Assembly (NCBI GenBank): GCA_035420085.1
Contig: DAOLUH010000013.1
Span: forward strand, 54,099-118,098
Reading direction: 5' to 3'
DNA: 64,000 nucleotides
From: DSWT01 sp035420085
GTDB lineage: Bacteria > Chloroflexota > Anaerolineae > B4-G1 > SLSP01
The notes under the pieces are model-generated. The model did not search any database, had not been told where the DNA came from, and was given only the letters and a program-made list of their open reading frames with translations. The first letter of the stretch is position 1. Every line of letters begins with the position of its first letter. Below, in pieces: positions 8,137 to 15,775 of this stretch. A program made the translations under genes and the position numbers.

Positions 8137-8550
8137 TTATCCAGAGGGTTGGAACAGAAGGTTCAGTAAAGGGAACAGGTAACACACAGTCACGCTGACA
8201 AAGGCCGCTAACATTCCGTATTGGAGGCCCGGAAACTGCGAGCCTTGCGGGTAAACCACCTGAAATATGACGCGGGTCAGCCACAGAACACAGGTTGCCG
8301 TCAGCACCACAATCCTGGAATAGCGATTCGCGCGGTCGCTACACATCAACAAGATGTTTATAGCGCCAAACAGGACCAGCGACAAGGAAAAGAACGCATT
8401 GATCGCCCGAATCGCGACAACCAATTCTGTGGCGCTGCGATCAATATAGGAATACCACTTCCAGGCCTGGGGCACGAAGAAGTGCCATATTCCAAAGCCA
8501 AGTGATGCTTTACTCCCAATCACTACCAGAATTTTGGGTAACAGGTTCAT
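8137..8550 (-). CDS. Small four-helix membrane protein, unknown function
   Basis: 137 residues with four hydrophobic segments (about 5-24, 45-66, 75-97, 110-132). The ATG at 8550 is chosen because AAGGGGG sits 11 nt upstream; a longer reading would run into the upstream DUF3795 gene. It is the last gene of the first LAL-regulated cassette. No family recognised; it resembles the many small DUF-type membrane proteins of the neighbouring cassette. Confidence 0.6.
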   Translation of the reverse strand: MNLLPKILVVIGSKASLGFGIWHFFVPQAWKWYSYIDRSATELVVAIRAINAFFSLSLVLFGAINILLMCSDRANRYSRIVVLTATCVLWLTRVIFQVVYPQGSQFPGLQYGMLAAFVSVTVCYLFPLLNLLFQPSG

Positions 8551-8594
8551 GCTCGCAGCCCCCTTGAAATGACAAAACTCAACCTCGAAGTACG

Positions 8595-9023
8595 CTACAA
8601 ATCCGCTTTGTAACTCGCCACGACCTGACCGCATCGAGGACAGGTTTCATGATACCAGGAGTGTGCCGCGCCGCAGTGCTGGCAGCGCCACCGCTTGTCT
8701 TGCCTGTCCAGCCACTTGGGCAGACCTGCGTCCCGGATTATTTCCATGTTCCTCAAAACACACTGCCCGTAAGGGTATTGTGCATCCGCAACGAACTTTT
8801 GCATGAGTTCGCAGGTCTCCATGTGGCTACATTCACTGCAGAATGTATAACCTTTGCCCTGGGCGCAGGCTTTGATGCCGCAGGTGGCGCAAAATCCGGT
8901 CGGTTTCTCGCTTTTGCATCCGTAACACTGCTGAGCGTCAGCGATTTTCCCTGCCCTGGTTGCCAGCATGATCGGGCAAGCGCCGCAATAGACACCACAA
9001 TAACCGTGCAAGATAAAGTCCAT
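8595..9023 (-). CDS. DUF3795 cysteine-rich zinc-binding protein
   Basis: 142 residues with 19 cysteines. The N-terminus GYCGVYCGACP and the CYGC, CATCGIKAC and CSEC segments follow the DUF3795 pattern. The C-terminus adds a rubredoxin/zinc-ribbon-like pair, CQHCG and CPRCG. It probably binds two or more metal ions; function unknown. ATG at 9023 follows GAGGTGG and lies 2 nt after the stop of the upstream lipoprotein gene, so they are co-transcribed. Confidence 0.75.
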   Translation of the reverse strand: MDFILHGYCGVYCGACPIMLATRAGKIADAQQCYGCKSEKPTGFCATCGIKACAQGKGYTFCSECSHMETCELMQKFVADAQYPYGQCVLRNMEIIRDAGLPKWLDRQDKRWRCQHCGAAHSWYHETCPRCGQVVASYKADL

Positions 9024-9025
9024 TG

Positions 9026-9952
9026 TTATTCCACCTCAAGCCGTTCTACCTGAATCTGCGAGCCGTTGTAGTCAGGCACATTGCTGACCAGGGTGCCGTA
9101 AAGATGCACGATCTTGCCGGTATCGCGCACCATCTCGATCTGGGACTTGATTTCCGGGTCCAGCGAATCAATGCCAAACCGGATGATCTGCCCCAGGTCG
9201 TGCCGCTCGAAGTAGTCATCGAACTGCGCGCCGGGTTGCACGCTCTTGATGACGCCCCACCAGTCCGCTAACACTTCAGTGGCCTCAGGCGGCATGAAAC
9301 TGCCTGGGGATTGTTCCTCTATCTCGATGCAGTCCACCTGGATTTGCGAGCCGTTGTAGTCAGGCACATTGCTGACTAACGTGCCGTAGAGATGCACGAT
9401 CTTGCCGCTATCGCGGAGTGTCTCGATCTGAGACTTGATCGTCGGGTCCAATGAGTCAATGCCGAAACGGATTTTCTGTCCCAAATCCTGCCTCTCGAAG
9501 TAGTCGTCGAACTGCGCGCCGGGCGGCGTGCTTTTGATGACGCCCCACCAATCGGCCAGCTCCTCTGTGGTTTCGGGTGGCATGTAACCGCCTGATCCAT
9601 CGTCGCCTGTGCTCTCACTTGCTCCAGGCTCACCAGCAGTTGCTTCTGTAGTTGCCTCGACGGTCATTGTCGGTGTCGGGCTGTTTTGCACTGCCGGGCC
9701 GCACTCGCCCCGGTAATAGGCCCAGTCGTCGCAGACGCTGCCATCCGGGAAAGTGCATATTCCGCTTTGGCTGCCATCAGCAGCCATGAGAATTTCGTAT
9801 TGGTTTCCCGACTCGATGCAATAGACCGCAGCCGGATTTGGCATATTCGCCTGAGGCGTGTCCGTCGCTGCAGGTTCAGGTGTCTGGACCTGCGGTGTTG
9901 CGCAGGCTGTCAGTACCATCAAAATCATTGTGAGTGTAAAGATCCTTTTCAT
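9026..9952 (-). CDS. Lipoprotein with DUF333 region and tandemly duplicated C-terminal domain
   Basis: 308 residues. The signal peptide ends in the lipobox LTAC (Cys17), so it is an exported, lipid-anchored protein. Residues about 40-84 (AAVYCIESGNQYEI then CTFPDGSVCDDWAYYRGEC) match the DUF333 module found in putative hemolysin-like proteins. After a Thr/Glu/Ser-rich linker, two nearly identical domains of about 90 residues (124-212 and 220-308) each begin with MPPE and contain ADWWGVIKS and HLYGTLVSNVPDYNGSQIQV. The duplication is recent, since it is also visible at DNA level. Function of the repeated domain unknown. Confidence 0.72.
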   Translation of the reverse strand: MKRIFTLTMILMVLTACATPQVQTPEPAATDTPQANMPNPAAVYCIESGNQYEILMAADGSQSGICTFPDGSVCDDWAYYRGECGPAVQNSPTPTMTVEATTEATAGEPGASESTGDDGSGGYMPPETTEELADWWGVIKSTPPGAQFDDYFERQDLGQKIRFGIDSLDPTIKSQIETLRDSGKIVHLYGTLVSNVPDYNGSQIQVDCIEIEEQSPGSFMPPEATEVLADWWGVIKSVQPGAQFDDYFERHDLGQIIRFGIDSLDPEIKSQIEMVRDTGKIVHLYGTLVSNVPDYNGSQIQVERLEVE

Positions 9953-9968
9953 TTTTTCCTTTCTCCTT

Positions 9969-10538
9969 TCAATAGATCATCGGGATTATTCTTTTTGTTC
10001 GTTTTTGATAGCCCAGGTAGTCTTCTCCTAACTGATCCCGCATAAACCTTTCCTCCACCTTGATTCGGTAACCATATCCAATTGCAATCGGGATCGTCAT
10101 TGTCAGAATAGACAACCAATTCGCTAACGAAGTCGAAATTCCAAGGAAGATAATGATCTGGCCCAAGTAACCAGGGTGTCTGATGAATTGATATAGCCCG
10201 GTTTCAACCAAACGATGATTGTCTACTTTTACAACAGAGTAAGTAAAGTATTGTTTAAGAGTCAATATGGAGTGTATTCTGATGATTAATCCGATGGCAA
10301 CCAGCGTAACTCCGATAGCAAAAAATGTATCCCAGGGATGAACCCTGCCTATTTTTGTCGCGCCGATTGAAAATGACAAAAAGTAGCCAAGCGTAATGAG
10401 GGCATATAACGCCCACAAACTTCCCTTGTCGCCCGAAGAGCTTATCTTGCCCTGGCTTCCTTTTCTCAAATTCATAAATACTTCAAAGAAGCAGTACAAG
10501 TATGAGAAACCTATGATGATAATCAGTTTCATATCCAT
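9969..10538 (-). CDS. ICMT/PEMT-like membrane methyltransferase
   Basis: 189 residues, about five hydrophobic segments. The core signature is TGLYQFIRHPGYLGQ, followed by an acidic tail KVEERFMRDQLGEDYLGYQ, the usual SAM-binding C-terminus of the isoprenylcysteine carboxyl methyltransferase group. It sits in the first LAL cassette downstream of the remains of an alcohol-dehydrogenase-like gene. AT-rich coding sequence compared with the core genome. Substrate unknown. Confidence 0.78.
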   Translation of the reverse strand: MDMKLIIIIGFSYLYCFFEVFMNLRKGSQGKISSSGDKGSLWALYALITLGYFLSFSIGATKIGRVHPWDTFFAIGVTLVAIGLIIRIHSILTLKQYFTYSVVKVDNHRLVETGLYQFIRHPGYLGQIIIFLGISTSLANWLSILTMTIPIAIGYGYRIKVEERFMRDQLGEDYLGYQKRTKRIIPMIY

Positions 10539-10616
10539 GGATGCTTTTTCCTGTTTTCGTAGCGACTCGTGTTTTGCATAACTTGCCCGGCACGAAACAG
10601 AGTGTTCACGCAGTGA

Positions 10617-10700
10617 TCAGGTGTTGTTATCAGGCTCCACTGTAATGACGACATTGCCCTTTTTGTGCCCTTTTTCAACGTAGCGATGAGCCTCAGCCAT
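10617..10700 (-). pseudogene. Remnant of a quinone-oxidoreductase-like (MDR) gene
   Basis: 27 codons read MAEAHRYVEKGHKKGNVVIT and then a short tail. This matches the C-terminus of the intact enzyme encoded at 15772-16797 (IAEAHRYVEQGHKKGNVVIT). Everything upstream of this fragment is gone. It marks where cassette 1 once carried the same enzyme as cassette 2. Confidence 0.8.
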
Positions 10701-10712
10701 CTGTTCTCGCTT

Positions 10713-11171
10713 TCATGATCGTGCGCCTCCATTGAGCTTATCGTATAGATAGCCAATCCCTATTCCAAGAGCGAGAAACCTTAGTACGTTAAAAATTGCA
10801 CCGATGAGGAAGTAACGCAAGGCATCACTTGTTGGCGTGAGTAATTTTGCCGGAACTTCGAGTAGCATTGTGACAATGATCAGAACGATGCCGCTTAGAA
10901 TTATGGATTTTAGGATTGGATTCTTTGTCGGTAACTTATCAAAGAAACGAAGCAGGAAATAGCTGACGCAGAATCCGATAATCAGGCCGCCCAGCAAAGA
11001 CTCAAGCAGCATTGGAAAATATGAAATTGAAAGGGCAGCTCTATATTCCGCCGCAATGGGAGTTAGAGAAATCGCGAAGTTTGCTAACCAGAAGGCAAAG
11101 CCTCCCACGATAGTCAGTATCGCCACCTTTCTCCAGATTTTCTTTGATTGGGTCGTATTTTTCTGCTCCAT
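10713..11171 (-). CDS. Small membrane protein, unknown function
   Basis: 152 residues with four hydrophobic segments and a basic, hydrophilic N-terminus. ATG at 11171 is preceded by AAGGAG and immediately follows the stop of the DUF4386 gene (TAA-A-ATG), so it is translationally coupled. A GTG seven codons upstream would overlap that gene. No family recognised. AT-rich like the rest of cassette 1. Confidence 0.6.
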   Translation of the reverse strand: MEQKNTTQSKKIWRKVAILTIVGGFAFWLANFAISLTPIAAEYRAALSISYFPMLLESLLGGLIIGFCVSYFLLRFFDKLPTKNPILKSIILSGIVLIIVTMLLEVPAKLLTPTSDALRYFLIGAIFNVLRFLALGIGIGYLYDKLNGGARS

Positions 11172-11172
11172 T

Positions 11173-11850
11173 TTATTTTTGCTCCTTAGCACCCTTTATC
11201 AGAAGCCACAACGTCAGCCCGAATTCCGCAATGAATCCAAGCGGCCAACTGACATAGGTGATAGCCGTGAAGCCTGGGAAGAGGAAAGATTGAAAGAAGG
11301 TTGACAACCAGGTAAAACAATGAACCATCAGCACGATGCCCAAAATTTTGGGAAGGAAGCCCGACTTGAAAACTGAATAACCAAGCGGAAAGAGCCAGGC
11401 GCCATAAAATAGCTGGGCGATCAAAAACCCTTGTTCGCGTAGATCGAGAAAGAACATTGCCAGAGCCTGCAATTGATCCACCTGGAATAGCTTCAGGTAA
11501 TCAGGGCCATTCATCAGCAACAGCGCAGCAAATAGATTCATCGCACTCACACACTGAATGGCGACACCAGCCAGGTTTAGTAACAAGAATAGGAGAGCAA
11601 GGGCTTTATTGACCGGTTTGAGTAAAACGTAGAGCGCCCAGGCAGCCAAAAAGAAAAGCGCAGCAGCGAGTAGATCGCCTACCGCAGTGAGAGTGAATAA
11701 CCCTTGATGCGCCATGATATGGCTGGCTGTTGCTGCTGCATCCCCGAGTACGATAAAACTATCGCGCCACGCATCACTTATGATATGCGTTAGCATGTAA
11801 ATGAAATACAGGAACCCTGCCATTCTTGCGGTCTTATTGATTGAATTCAT
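11173..11850 (-). CDS. DUF4386 family membrane protein
   Basis: 225 residues, six hydrophobic segments. The N-terminal motif NKTARMAGFLYFIYMLTHI and the late FYGAWLFPLGYSVFKSGFLP with GLTLWLLIKG are DUF4386 hallmarks. The family has no known biochemical role. The ATG overlaps the stop of the upstream gene by 4 nt (ATGA). It is paralogous to the intact gene at 16874-17581 in cassette 2 and to the truncated one at 15395-15775. Confidence 0.82.
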   Translation of the reverse strand: MNSINKTARMAGFLYFIYMLTHIISDAWRDSFIVLGDAAATASHIMAHQGLFTLTAVGDLLAAALFFLAAWALYVLLKPVNKALALLFLLLNLAGVAIQCVSAMNLFAALLLMNGPDYLKLFQVDQLQALAMFFLDLREQGFLIAQLFYGAWLFPLGYSVFKSGFLPKILGIVLMVHCFTWLSTFFQSFLFPGFTAITYVSWPLGFIAEFGLTLWLLIKGAKEQK

Positions 11851-12317
11851 TTTTTATCTCCTTTGAATAGTGAATAGCCCGACAGGCCAATGCCTACCAG
11901 GTATAAAACGCTCTGAACAACATTCACCTGCCAGCGCCCATGCCCAATGTATGCGGAAGCGAAAAACGCCATCACTTCCACAAAGCCGATCACAAACACT
12001 AACATCCAGAAAGCCGATTTTTGACCGGCGAGCAGGTTTTTGCGGATAAGCGGCCACGTCAGCACTGAGATAACCAGTGAACAAGAGTTGTACAGGATGG
12101 TAAAACAATTGAGCGCTGCAATGGTCTTGGCGCTCAGGCTGGCAATTTCAGCCTCTGAAAAAGAAGCCACCTGCAAGATTGGGGAATTCTGTTTGAAAAC
12201 GATGACATAGCTCAATATGATGAGGGCGAGTAAGAAATTAATGACGCACCATATTGAAAGAACGATCGAACCTTTTTGTATTCCTGCACTTATTGCGAAC
12301 TTTCTGAAGTTGTTCAT
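11847..12317 (-). CDS. Membrane protein, unknown function (first intact gene of cassette 1)
   Basis: 156 residues with four hydrophobic segments (about 18-41, 66-85, 95-118, 128-149). The start follows GAGGGAG, which was formerly the region between a small leader gene and this one. It shares a 4-nt overlap with the DUF4386 gene. No family recognised. By position it is the counterpart of the membrane domain encoded at 20134-20652, but the proteins do not look alike. Confidence 0.6.
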   Translation of the reverse strand: MNNFRKFAISAGIQKGSIVLSIWCVINFLLALIILSYVIVFKQNSPILQVASFSEAEIASLSAKTIAALNCFTILYNSCSLVISVLTWPLIRKNLLAGQKSAFWMLVFVIGFVEVMAFFASAYIGHGRWQVNVVQSVLYLVGIGLSGYSLFKGDKK

Positions 12318-12384
12318 TTTGTATCTCCCTCTTTTGAACGCGATGGATGAGTTTCATTAAATTGGATTTGAGTTTGTTTGACAT
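12318..12384 (-). pseudogene. Collapsed remnant of the small MSNK leader gene
   Basis: Begins MSNKLKSN, as does the leader protein of cassette 2 (MSNKRKPS), then jumps directly to sequence matching the very end of that gene and its ribosome binding site (AATGAAACTCATCC against AACGAAACTCACCC). About 70 codons are missing, and the remaining frame runs into the next gene. Confidence 0.7.
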
Positions 12385-12443
12385 GACCTTGTACCTGTTG
12401 CGACAGGATATAACCGTCCGTGCCACGTGCTCAATGTATAGGT

Positions 12444-12478
12444 ACTATACCGCACCACAGTGTCGCTGTATAGACACT
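12444..12478 (-). promoter_or_regulatory. Promoter and LAL operator of cassette 1
   Basis: On the minus strand the -10 box TATAGT (12444-12449) lies 10 nt from the inverted repeat AGTGTC-N8-GACACT (12459-12478), which covers the -35 position where no good -35 hexamer exists. Such a layout fits an activator-dependent promoter. The same block occurs at 20982-21016. The binding protein is inferred to be the LAL regulator encoded just upstream. Confidence 0.68.
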
Positions 12479-12548
12479 TTAGTGTGGCTTGGGGTGTTGT
12501 TTTGCGTTATCGAAAGGGGAAAATGCTGAGGAATACGAACACGTGCCG

Positions 12549-15287
12549 TTACAACAAGCCCAGCTCGTGGGCGCGGGCAATGGCTTCGGTGCGCCGCTGG
12601 ACTTGCAACTTGTCGAAAATCCGGCGGTTGTGGCCTTTGACGGTGTCCAGGGCCAGGAACAGCCGTTGGCCGATTTCTTGGTTCGAGAGGCCCTGAGCGA
12701 TCAAGCCCAGGACTTCCAACTCGCGTTGGCTCAATGGTTCAATAAGTTTCGTTTTCAGGTAGTTGATTTTCGATTGTGGCATACCTTCCGGTTGGGCAAA
12801 AGCAGCCAGGAGTTTATCCACATAACCCATCTGTGGATGCGTGCAGTCGCCGGACTGCTTTTCAATCCACAATCGAAAATCCGAAATGAACAACCGCATT
12901 GGCTCGCCTTTATCCACAAAGAGACGGATAAAGCCGCCTGGCTCGGCAAGCGCTAGAGCTTCAGCCAGCGCTTGCCGAGCCAGGGCTTTTTCGCCTTTTC
13001 GGTGAAGCGCAAGCGCCTGTAACACCAGTGCTCTGAGCCGTTCATTTTCCGCCCCCTTGACCTCCATTTGCTGACGAAACGGAACCAGCACCGCTAGCGC
13101 CGCAGATGGATTGTCCTGGGCAATGAGCACGCGCGCCTGGTGGAGCGGAAGGTCATACTGCTGTACCAATTGAGCGGCTGCATCTGTGTCGCCATGGTAA
13201 AGGTGGATCAATGCCTGGGTAGCGGCAATATCCGGCAGGCGCAGGGTATGCATCTTTTGTCGAGCGACTTGTTCCGTCTGCGATAAAATGCGTGCTGCAC
13301 CGATTGCATCCCTTTGGGCTAATTTCAGCTGGGCGAGGAACAGCTCGCTCAAAATTAACCTGTCAATCACTTGATCATACCGCCGCGCCATTTGCAAGCT
13401 CTTCTCCCCATACTGCTCAGCGGCGTTCAAATCGTTCCACTCATAGCAGATCCGGGCCAGGCCAAGATACGCTACAGGGGAATTTGGGGGTGAATAATCA
13501 CCGATCAGTTGTAGAACACGCTGGTAGGTCTCGGCCGCCAGGTGAAGCTGATTTTCCAATTCCTGTATCTGTCCCAAACGGATCGAAGCCAATAAGGCAT
13601 TAGTCGTATCCCCAGCCGCATGGGCGAGAGATAAGGCTTCGGTATAGGCTCGATTGGCTTCAGCCCAGTCTCCCTGCCAATAATAGGCAAATCCCATCGC
13701 CCGGATTGCCGAAGACCGGTAGGATAGGTTGTTGGGGTGCAGGTACTCCAGGGCGCGGCGCGCCTGAACAAGGATGACTTCGGCCTGAGCCTGCGTTTGC
13801 GCCAGGTTCGCCCTGGCAACGGCGATTTTTCCGATCAGGTTTCGGGTCGTATCGTCCAGCTCGGCGCATGGTGGAATTGCGGATGCCAAAGCTGCTTCAG
13901 CGGCCTGGAGTTTTTCTTCAACGCCTGTTGTCAGGCCGAGAACCAGCATCAGCGAAGCCTGCTTCCACCACAATGCGGGCCTGGCATCCAGAAAAGTTCT
14001 TGGCAGTGACTCCAACCAGTTCAGTATCACTGTCGCCACGCCAGGCAGATGTAGAGGCATCCCCTTGCTTTCCATCAGGCGCGCGGCGCGCTCAACATCA
14101 TTGGCCGCAGCCGCATGGTGAAAAGCTTCAAATTCCAAACCCTCGTCTTCATACCATTGGCTGGCGCGGATGTGGAGTTCGGCCACGCTCCCCCCCGCTG
14201 TCCCTCCCGATGAGGAGGATGAAAGGGGGGGCGAGGCGAGGCTCTGCCCCAGGCGCTTGCGCAGCAAATCCCCAAAGAGATGATGATAGCGGTACCAATG
14301 CCGCTCGTGATCGAGGGGGACGATGAACAGGTTGGCGTGTTCGAGATATTCCAGCGTCACTTGCCCGGAAACAGCGGGGTCGCGTACAACGGCATCACAC
14401 AGCGGGCCGCACATGCGCTCGAGGATAGACGTGCGCAGCAGAAAAGTCTGGATGCTTTCGGGCTGCTGCTGCAAGACTTCCTCAATCAGATAGTCCAGCA
14501 CGAAACGGTGGCTACCGGTGAAAGATTTGATGAAACTGGCGACGTCGCGATGTCCCTGCATGGAGATCGCGGCTAATTGCAGGCCCGCAATCCAGCCTTC
14601 GGTGCGGGTCTCCAAGGCAGCGATGTCTTCCGCCGCGAGGTTCAGGCCCATCACCTGGTTGAGAAACTCGGCGGCTTCGGCGGGGGTGAAGCGCAGATCG
14701 GCAGCGCGCAGTTCGGTCAATTGGTTGCGGGCGCGTAACCGGGCCAAGGGGAGCGAGGGATCCTCACGGGTGGCGATGACCAGGTGCATCTGCGGCGGCA
14801 GGTGCTCGAGCAGAAAGACAAGCGCCTGATCCACCGGCGGGGAATCAATCACGTGATAATCGTCAAGCGCCAGGATGAAACCCTGCCCTGAGCCTGCCGA
14901 AGGGGCGTCCGAGACAGCGGCGATCTCATTGAGCAGAACTGTCAGAAGCGATTCGATAGGAGGCGGCTGAGGGGACTGGAGCGCAACCAAAGCGCCTGCG
15001 CCCATATCCGGCGCAAGTGTCTGCAAAGCAGCCACGAGGTAGGTCAGAAAGCAGGTGGGGTCGCTGTCCCCTTCGTCCAGCGACAGCCAGGCGACCGGTT
15101 GTCCACAACCGGCGATCCACGCGCTGACCAGCGTGGTTTTGCCAAAGCCGGCGGGGGCAGAGACGAGTGTCAGTTTGCGACCCGCAGAAAGTCCTTCGTT
15201 CAATAGCTCGATCAGACAGGGGCGCTGGACAGCTTTAGGTCGAGTTGGCGGGATATAAAGTTTAGTGGTCAAAATTGGCGTAGCCAT
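12549..15287 (-). CDS. LAL-type (MalT-like) LuxR transcriptional regulator, copy 1
   Basis: 912 residues. N-terminal AAA/NACHT-like ATPase with Walker A SAPAGFGKTT (43-52) and LALDDYHV as Walker B. A winged-helix and TPR-like middle follows, and a C-terminal LuxR helix-turn-helix (about 848-912) with PLSQRELEVLGLIAQGLSN and DTVKGHNRRIFDKLQVQRR. By analogy to MalT it would bind a ligand plus ATP and activate transcription. Compared with copy 2 it carries two extra in-frame segments (about 8 and 13 residues) made of repeat DNA, and a 17-bp coding palindrome near the C-terminus. The start codon has no Shine-Dalgarno and lies about 6 nt from a TATAAT box. Confidence 0.9.
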   Translation of the reverse strand: MATPILTTKLYIPPTRPKAVQRPCLIELLNEGLSAGRKLTLVSAPAGFGKTTLVSAWIAGCGQPVAWLSLDEGDSDPTCFLTYLVAALQTLAPDMGAGALVALQSPQPPPIESLLTVLLNEIAAVSDAPSAGSGQGFILALDDYHVIDSPPVDQALVFLLEHLPPQMHLVIATREDPSLPLARLRARNQLTELRAADLRFTPAEAAEFLNQVMGLNLAAEDIAALETRTEGWIAGLQLAAISMQGHRDVASFIKSFTGSHRFVLDYLIEEVLQQQPESIQTFLLRTSILERMCGPLCDAVVRDPAVSGQVTLEYLEHANLFIVPLDHERHWYRYHHLFGDLLRKRLGQSLASPPLSSSSSGGTAGGSVAELHIRASQWYEDEGLEFEAFHHAAAANDVERAARLMESKGMPLHLPGVATVILNWLESLPRTFLDARPALWWKQASLMLVLGLTTGVEEKLQAAEAALASAIPPCAELDDTTRNLIGKIAVARANLAQTQAQAEVILVQARRALEYLHPNNLSYRSSAIRAMGFAYYWQGDWAEANRAYTEALSLAHAAGDTTNALLASIRLGQIQELENQLHLAAETYQRVLQLIGDYSPPNSPVAYLGLARICYEWNDLNAAEQYGEKSLQMARRYDQVIDRLILSELFLAQLKLAQRDAIGAARILSQTEQVARQKMHTLRLPDIAATQALIHLYHGDTDAAAQLVQQYDLPLHQARVLIAQDNPSAALAVLVPFRQQMEVKGAENERLRALVLQALALHRKGEKALARQALAEALALAEPGGFIRLFVDKGEPMRLFISDFRLWIEKQSGDCTHPQMGYVDKLLAAFAQPEGMPQSKINYLKTKLIEPLSQRELEVLGLIAQGLSNQEIGQRLFLALDTVKGHNRRIFDKLQVQRRTEAIARAHELGLL
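12937..12984. repeat. Perfect 17-bp inverted repeat inside LAL regulator 1
   Basis: CCTGGCTCGGCAAGCGC (12937-12953) is exactly complementary to 12968-12984, with a 14-nt loop. The encoded residues are an Ala/Leu-rich helix (ARQALAEALALAEPGG). Copy 2 lacks the second arm. Confidence 0.8.
14188..14235. repeat. In-frame repeat insertion 2 in LAL regulator 1
   Basis: C-rich and G-rich arms (seven C against seven G) with complementary flanks enclose a GAGGAGGAT core. Between the conserved RLGQSL and LHIRAS blocks, copy 1 has 20 residues (Ser/Gly/Pro-rich) and copy 2 has 7. The extra DNA, about 39 bp, kept the frame. Confidence 0.75.
14886..14904. repeat. In-frame repeat insertion 1 in LAL regulator 1
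   Basis: CCCTGAGCCTGCCGAAGGG, an imperfect palindrome. Between the conserved LLNEIA and FIL(A/V)LDDYHV blocks, copy 1 has 13 residues and copy 2 has 5, so about 24 bp were added in frame next to the Walker B segment. Confidence 0.75.
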
Positions 15288-15293
15288 AGATCA

Positions 15294-15322
15294 ATTATAA
15301 GACACCCACGCCAAAATACAAA
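15294..15322 (-). promoter_or_regulatory. Putative leaderless promoter of LAL regulator 1
   Basis: On the minus strand TATAAT (15294-15299) ends 6 nt before the ATG at 15287, with TTTGTA (15317-15322) 17 nt upstream of it. Transcription would begin at or next to the A of the start codon, which matches the missing ribosome binding site. Confidence 0.5.
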
Positions 15323-15394
15323 AATCCTCCTAAAAATGCCGCTTTAGCGGCTCAATAAGCTGCCAACAGACCGGGGTTCCTAAATGCAATAGCC

Positions 15395-15775
15395 CTAATG
15401 AGCCTCATCCAATTTCTTGACTGCATCCTGGTTGAATCCCTTCACGATCAGCCAGACCGCAAAGACCATTTCCTGAATGGCGGTGGGGATCATCAATTGC
15501 CCTATGCCAGACCCGATTAACGGTGCTGTATGTAGCGGACCGAACATGCTCACAATCTTTGCGGTGAAGTACAACCCTGCGCCGATCAAACCCCAGGCTG
15601 ACAGCCACCTGGGAATGAGCCTGGTTTGATAAAGAGGTTCACTTGTCGAAAGATTGAACGGAAACGTGGCCTCTGCCCTGAGTGGGACGGTCACAACGCC
15701 GCTCAGCATACCTGAAACCGTCCCGATGATGAATAGAATACCAACGATGACGGCGCTCTTTCTGTAGGTATTCAT
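15395..15775 (-). pseudogene. Internally deleted DUF4386 protein
   Basis: 126 residues. The first 35 (MNTYRKSAVIVGILFIIGTV onward) and the last 90 (from YQTRLIPRWLSAWGLIGAGL) are typical DUF4386 ends, but the family is normally about 220-235 residues. The central membrane segments are missing, with the join near residues 35-48. The frame is open, so a short protein may still be made; it is called a pseudogene because the fold would be incomplete. Its start overlaps the stop of the upstream dehydrogenase gene by 4 nt. Confidence 0.65.

Noticed and set aside
10529..10756. Minus-strand open frame of 75 codons between two membrane protein genes
   Set aside because: It is the wrong frame of the quinone-reductase remnant (10617-10700); the correct frame shows the homology.
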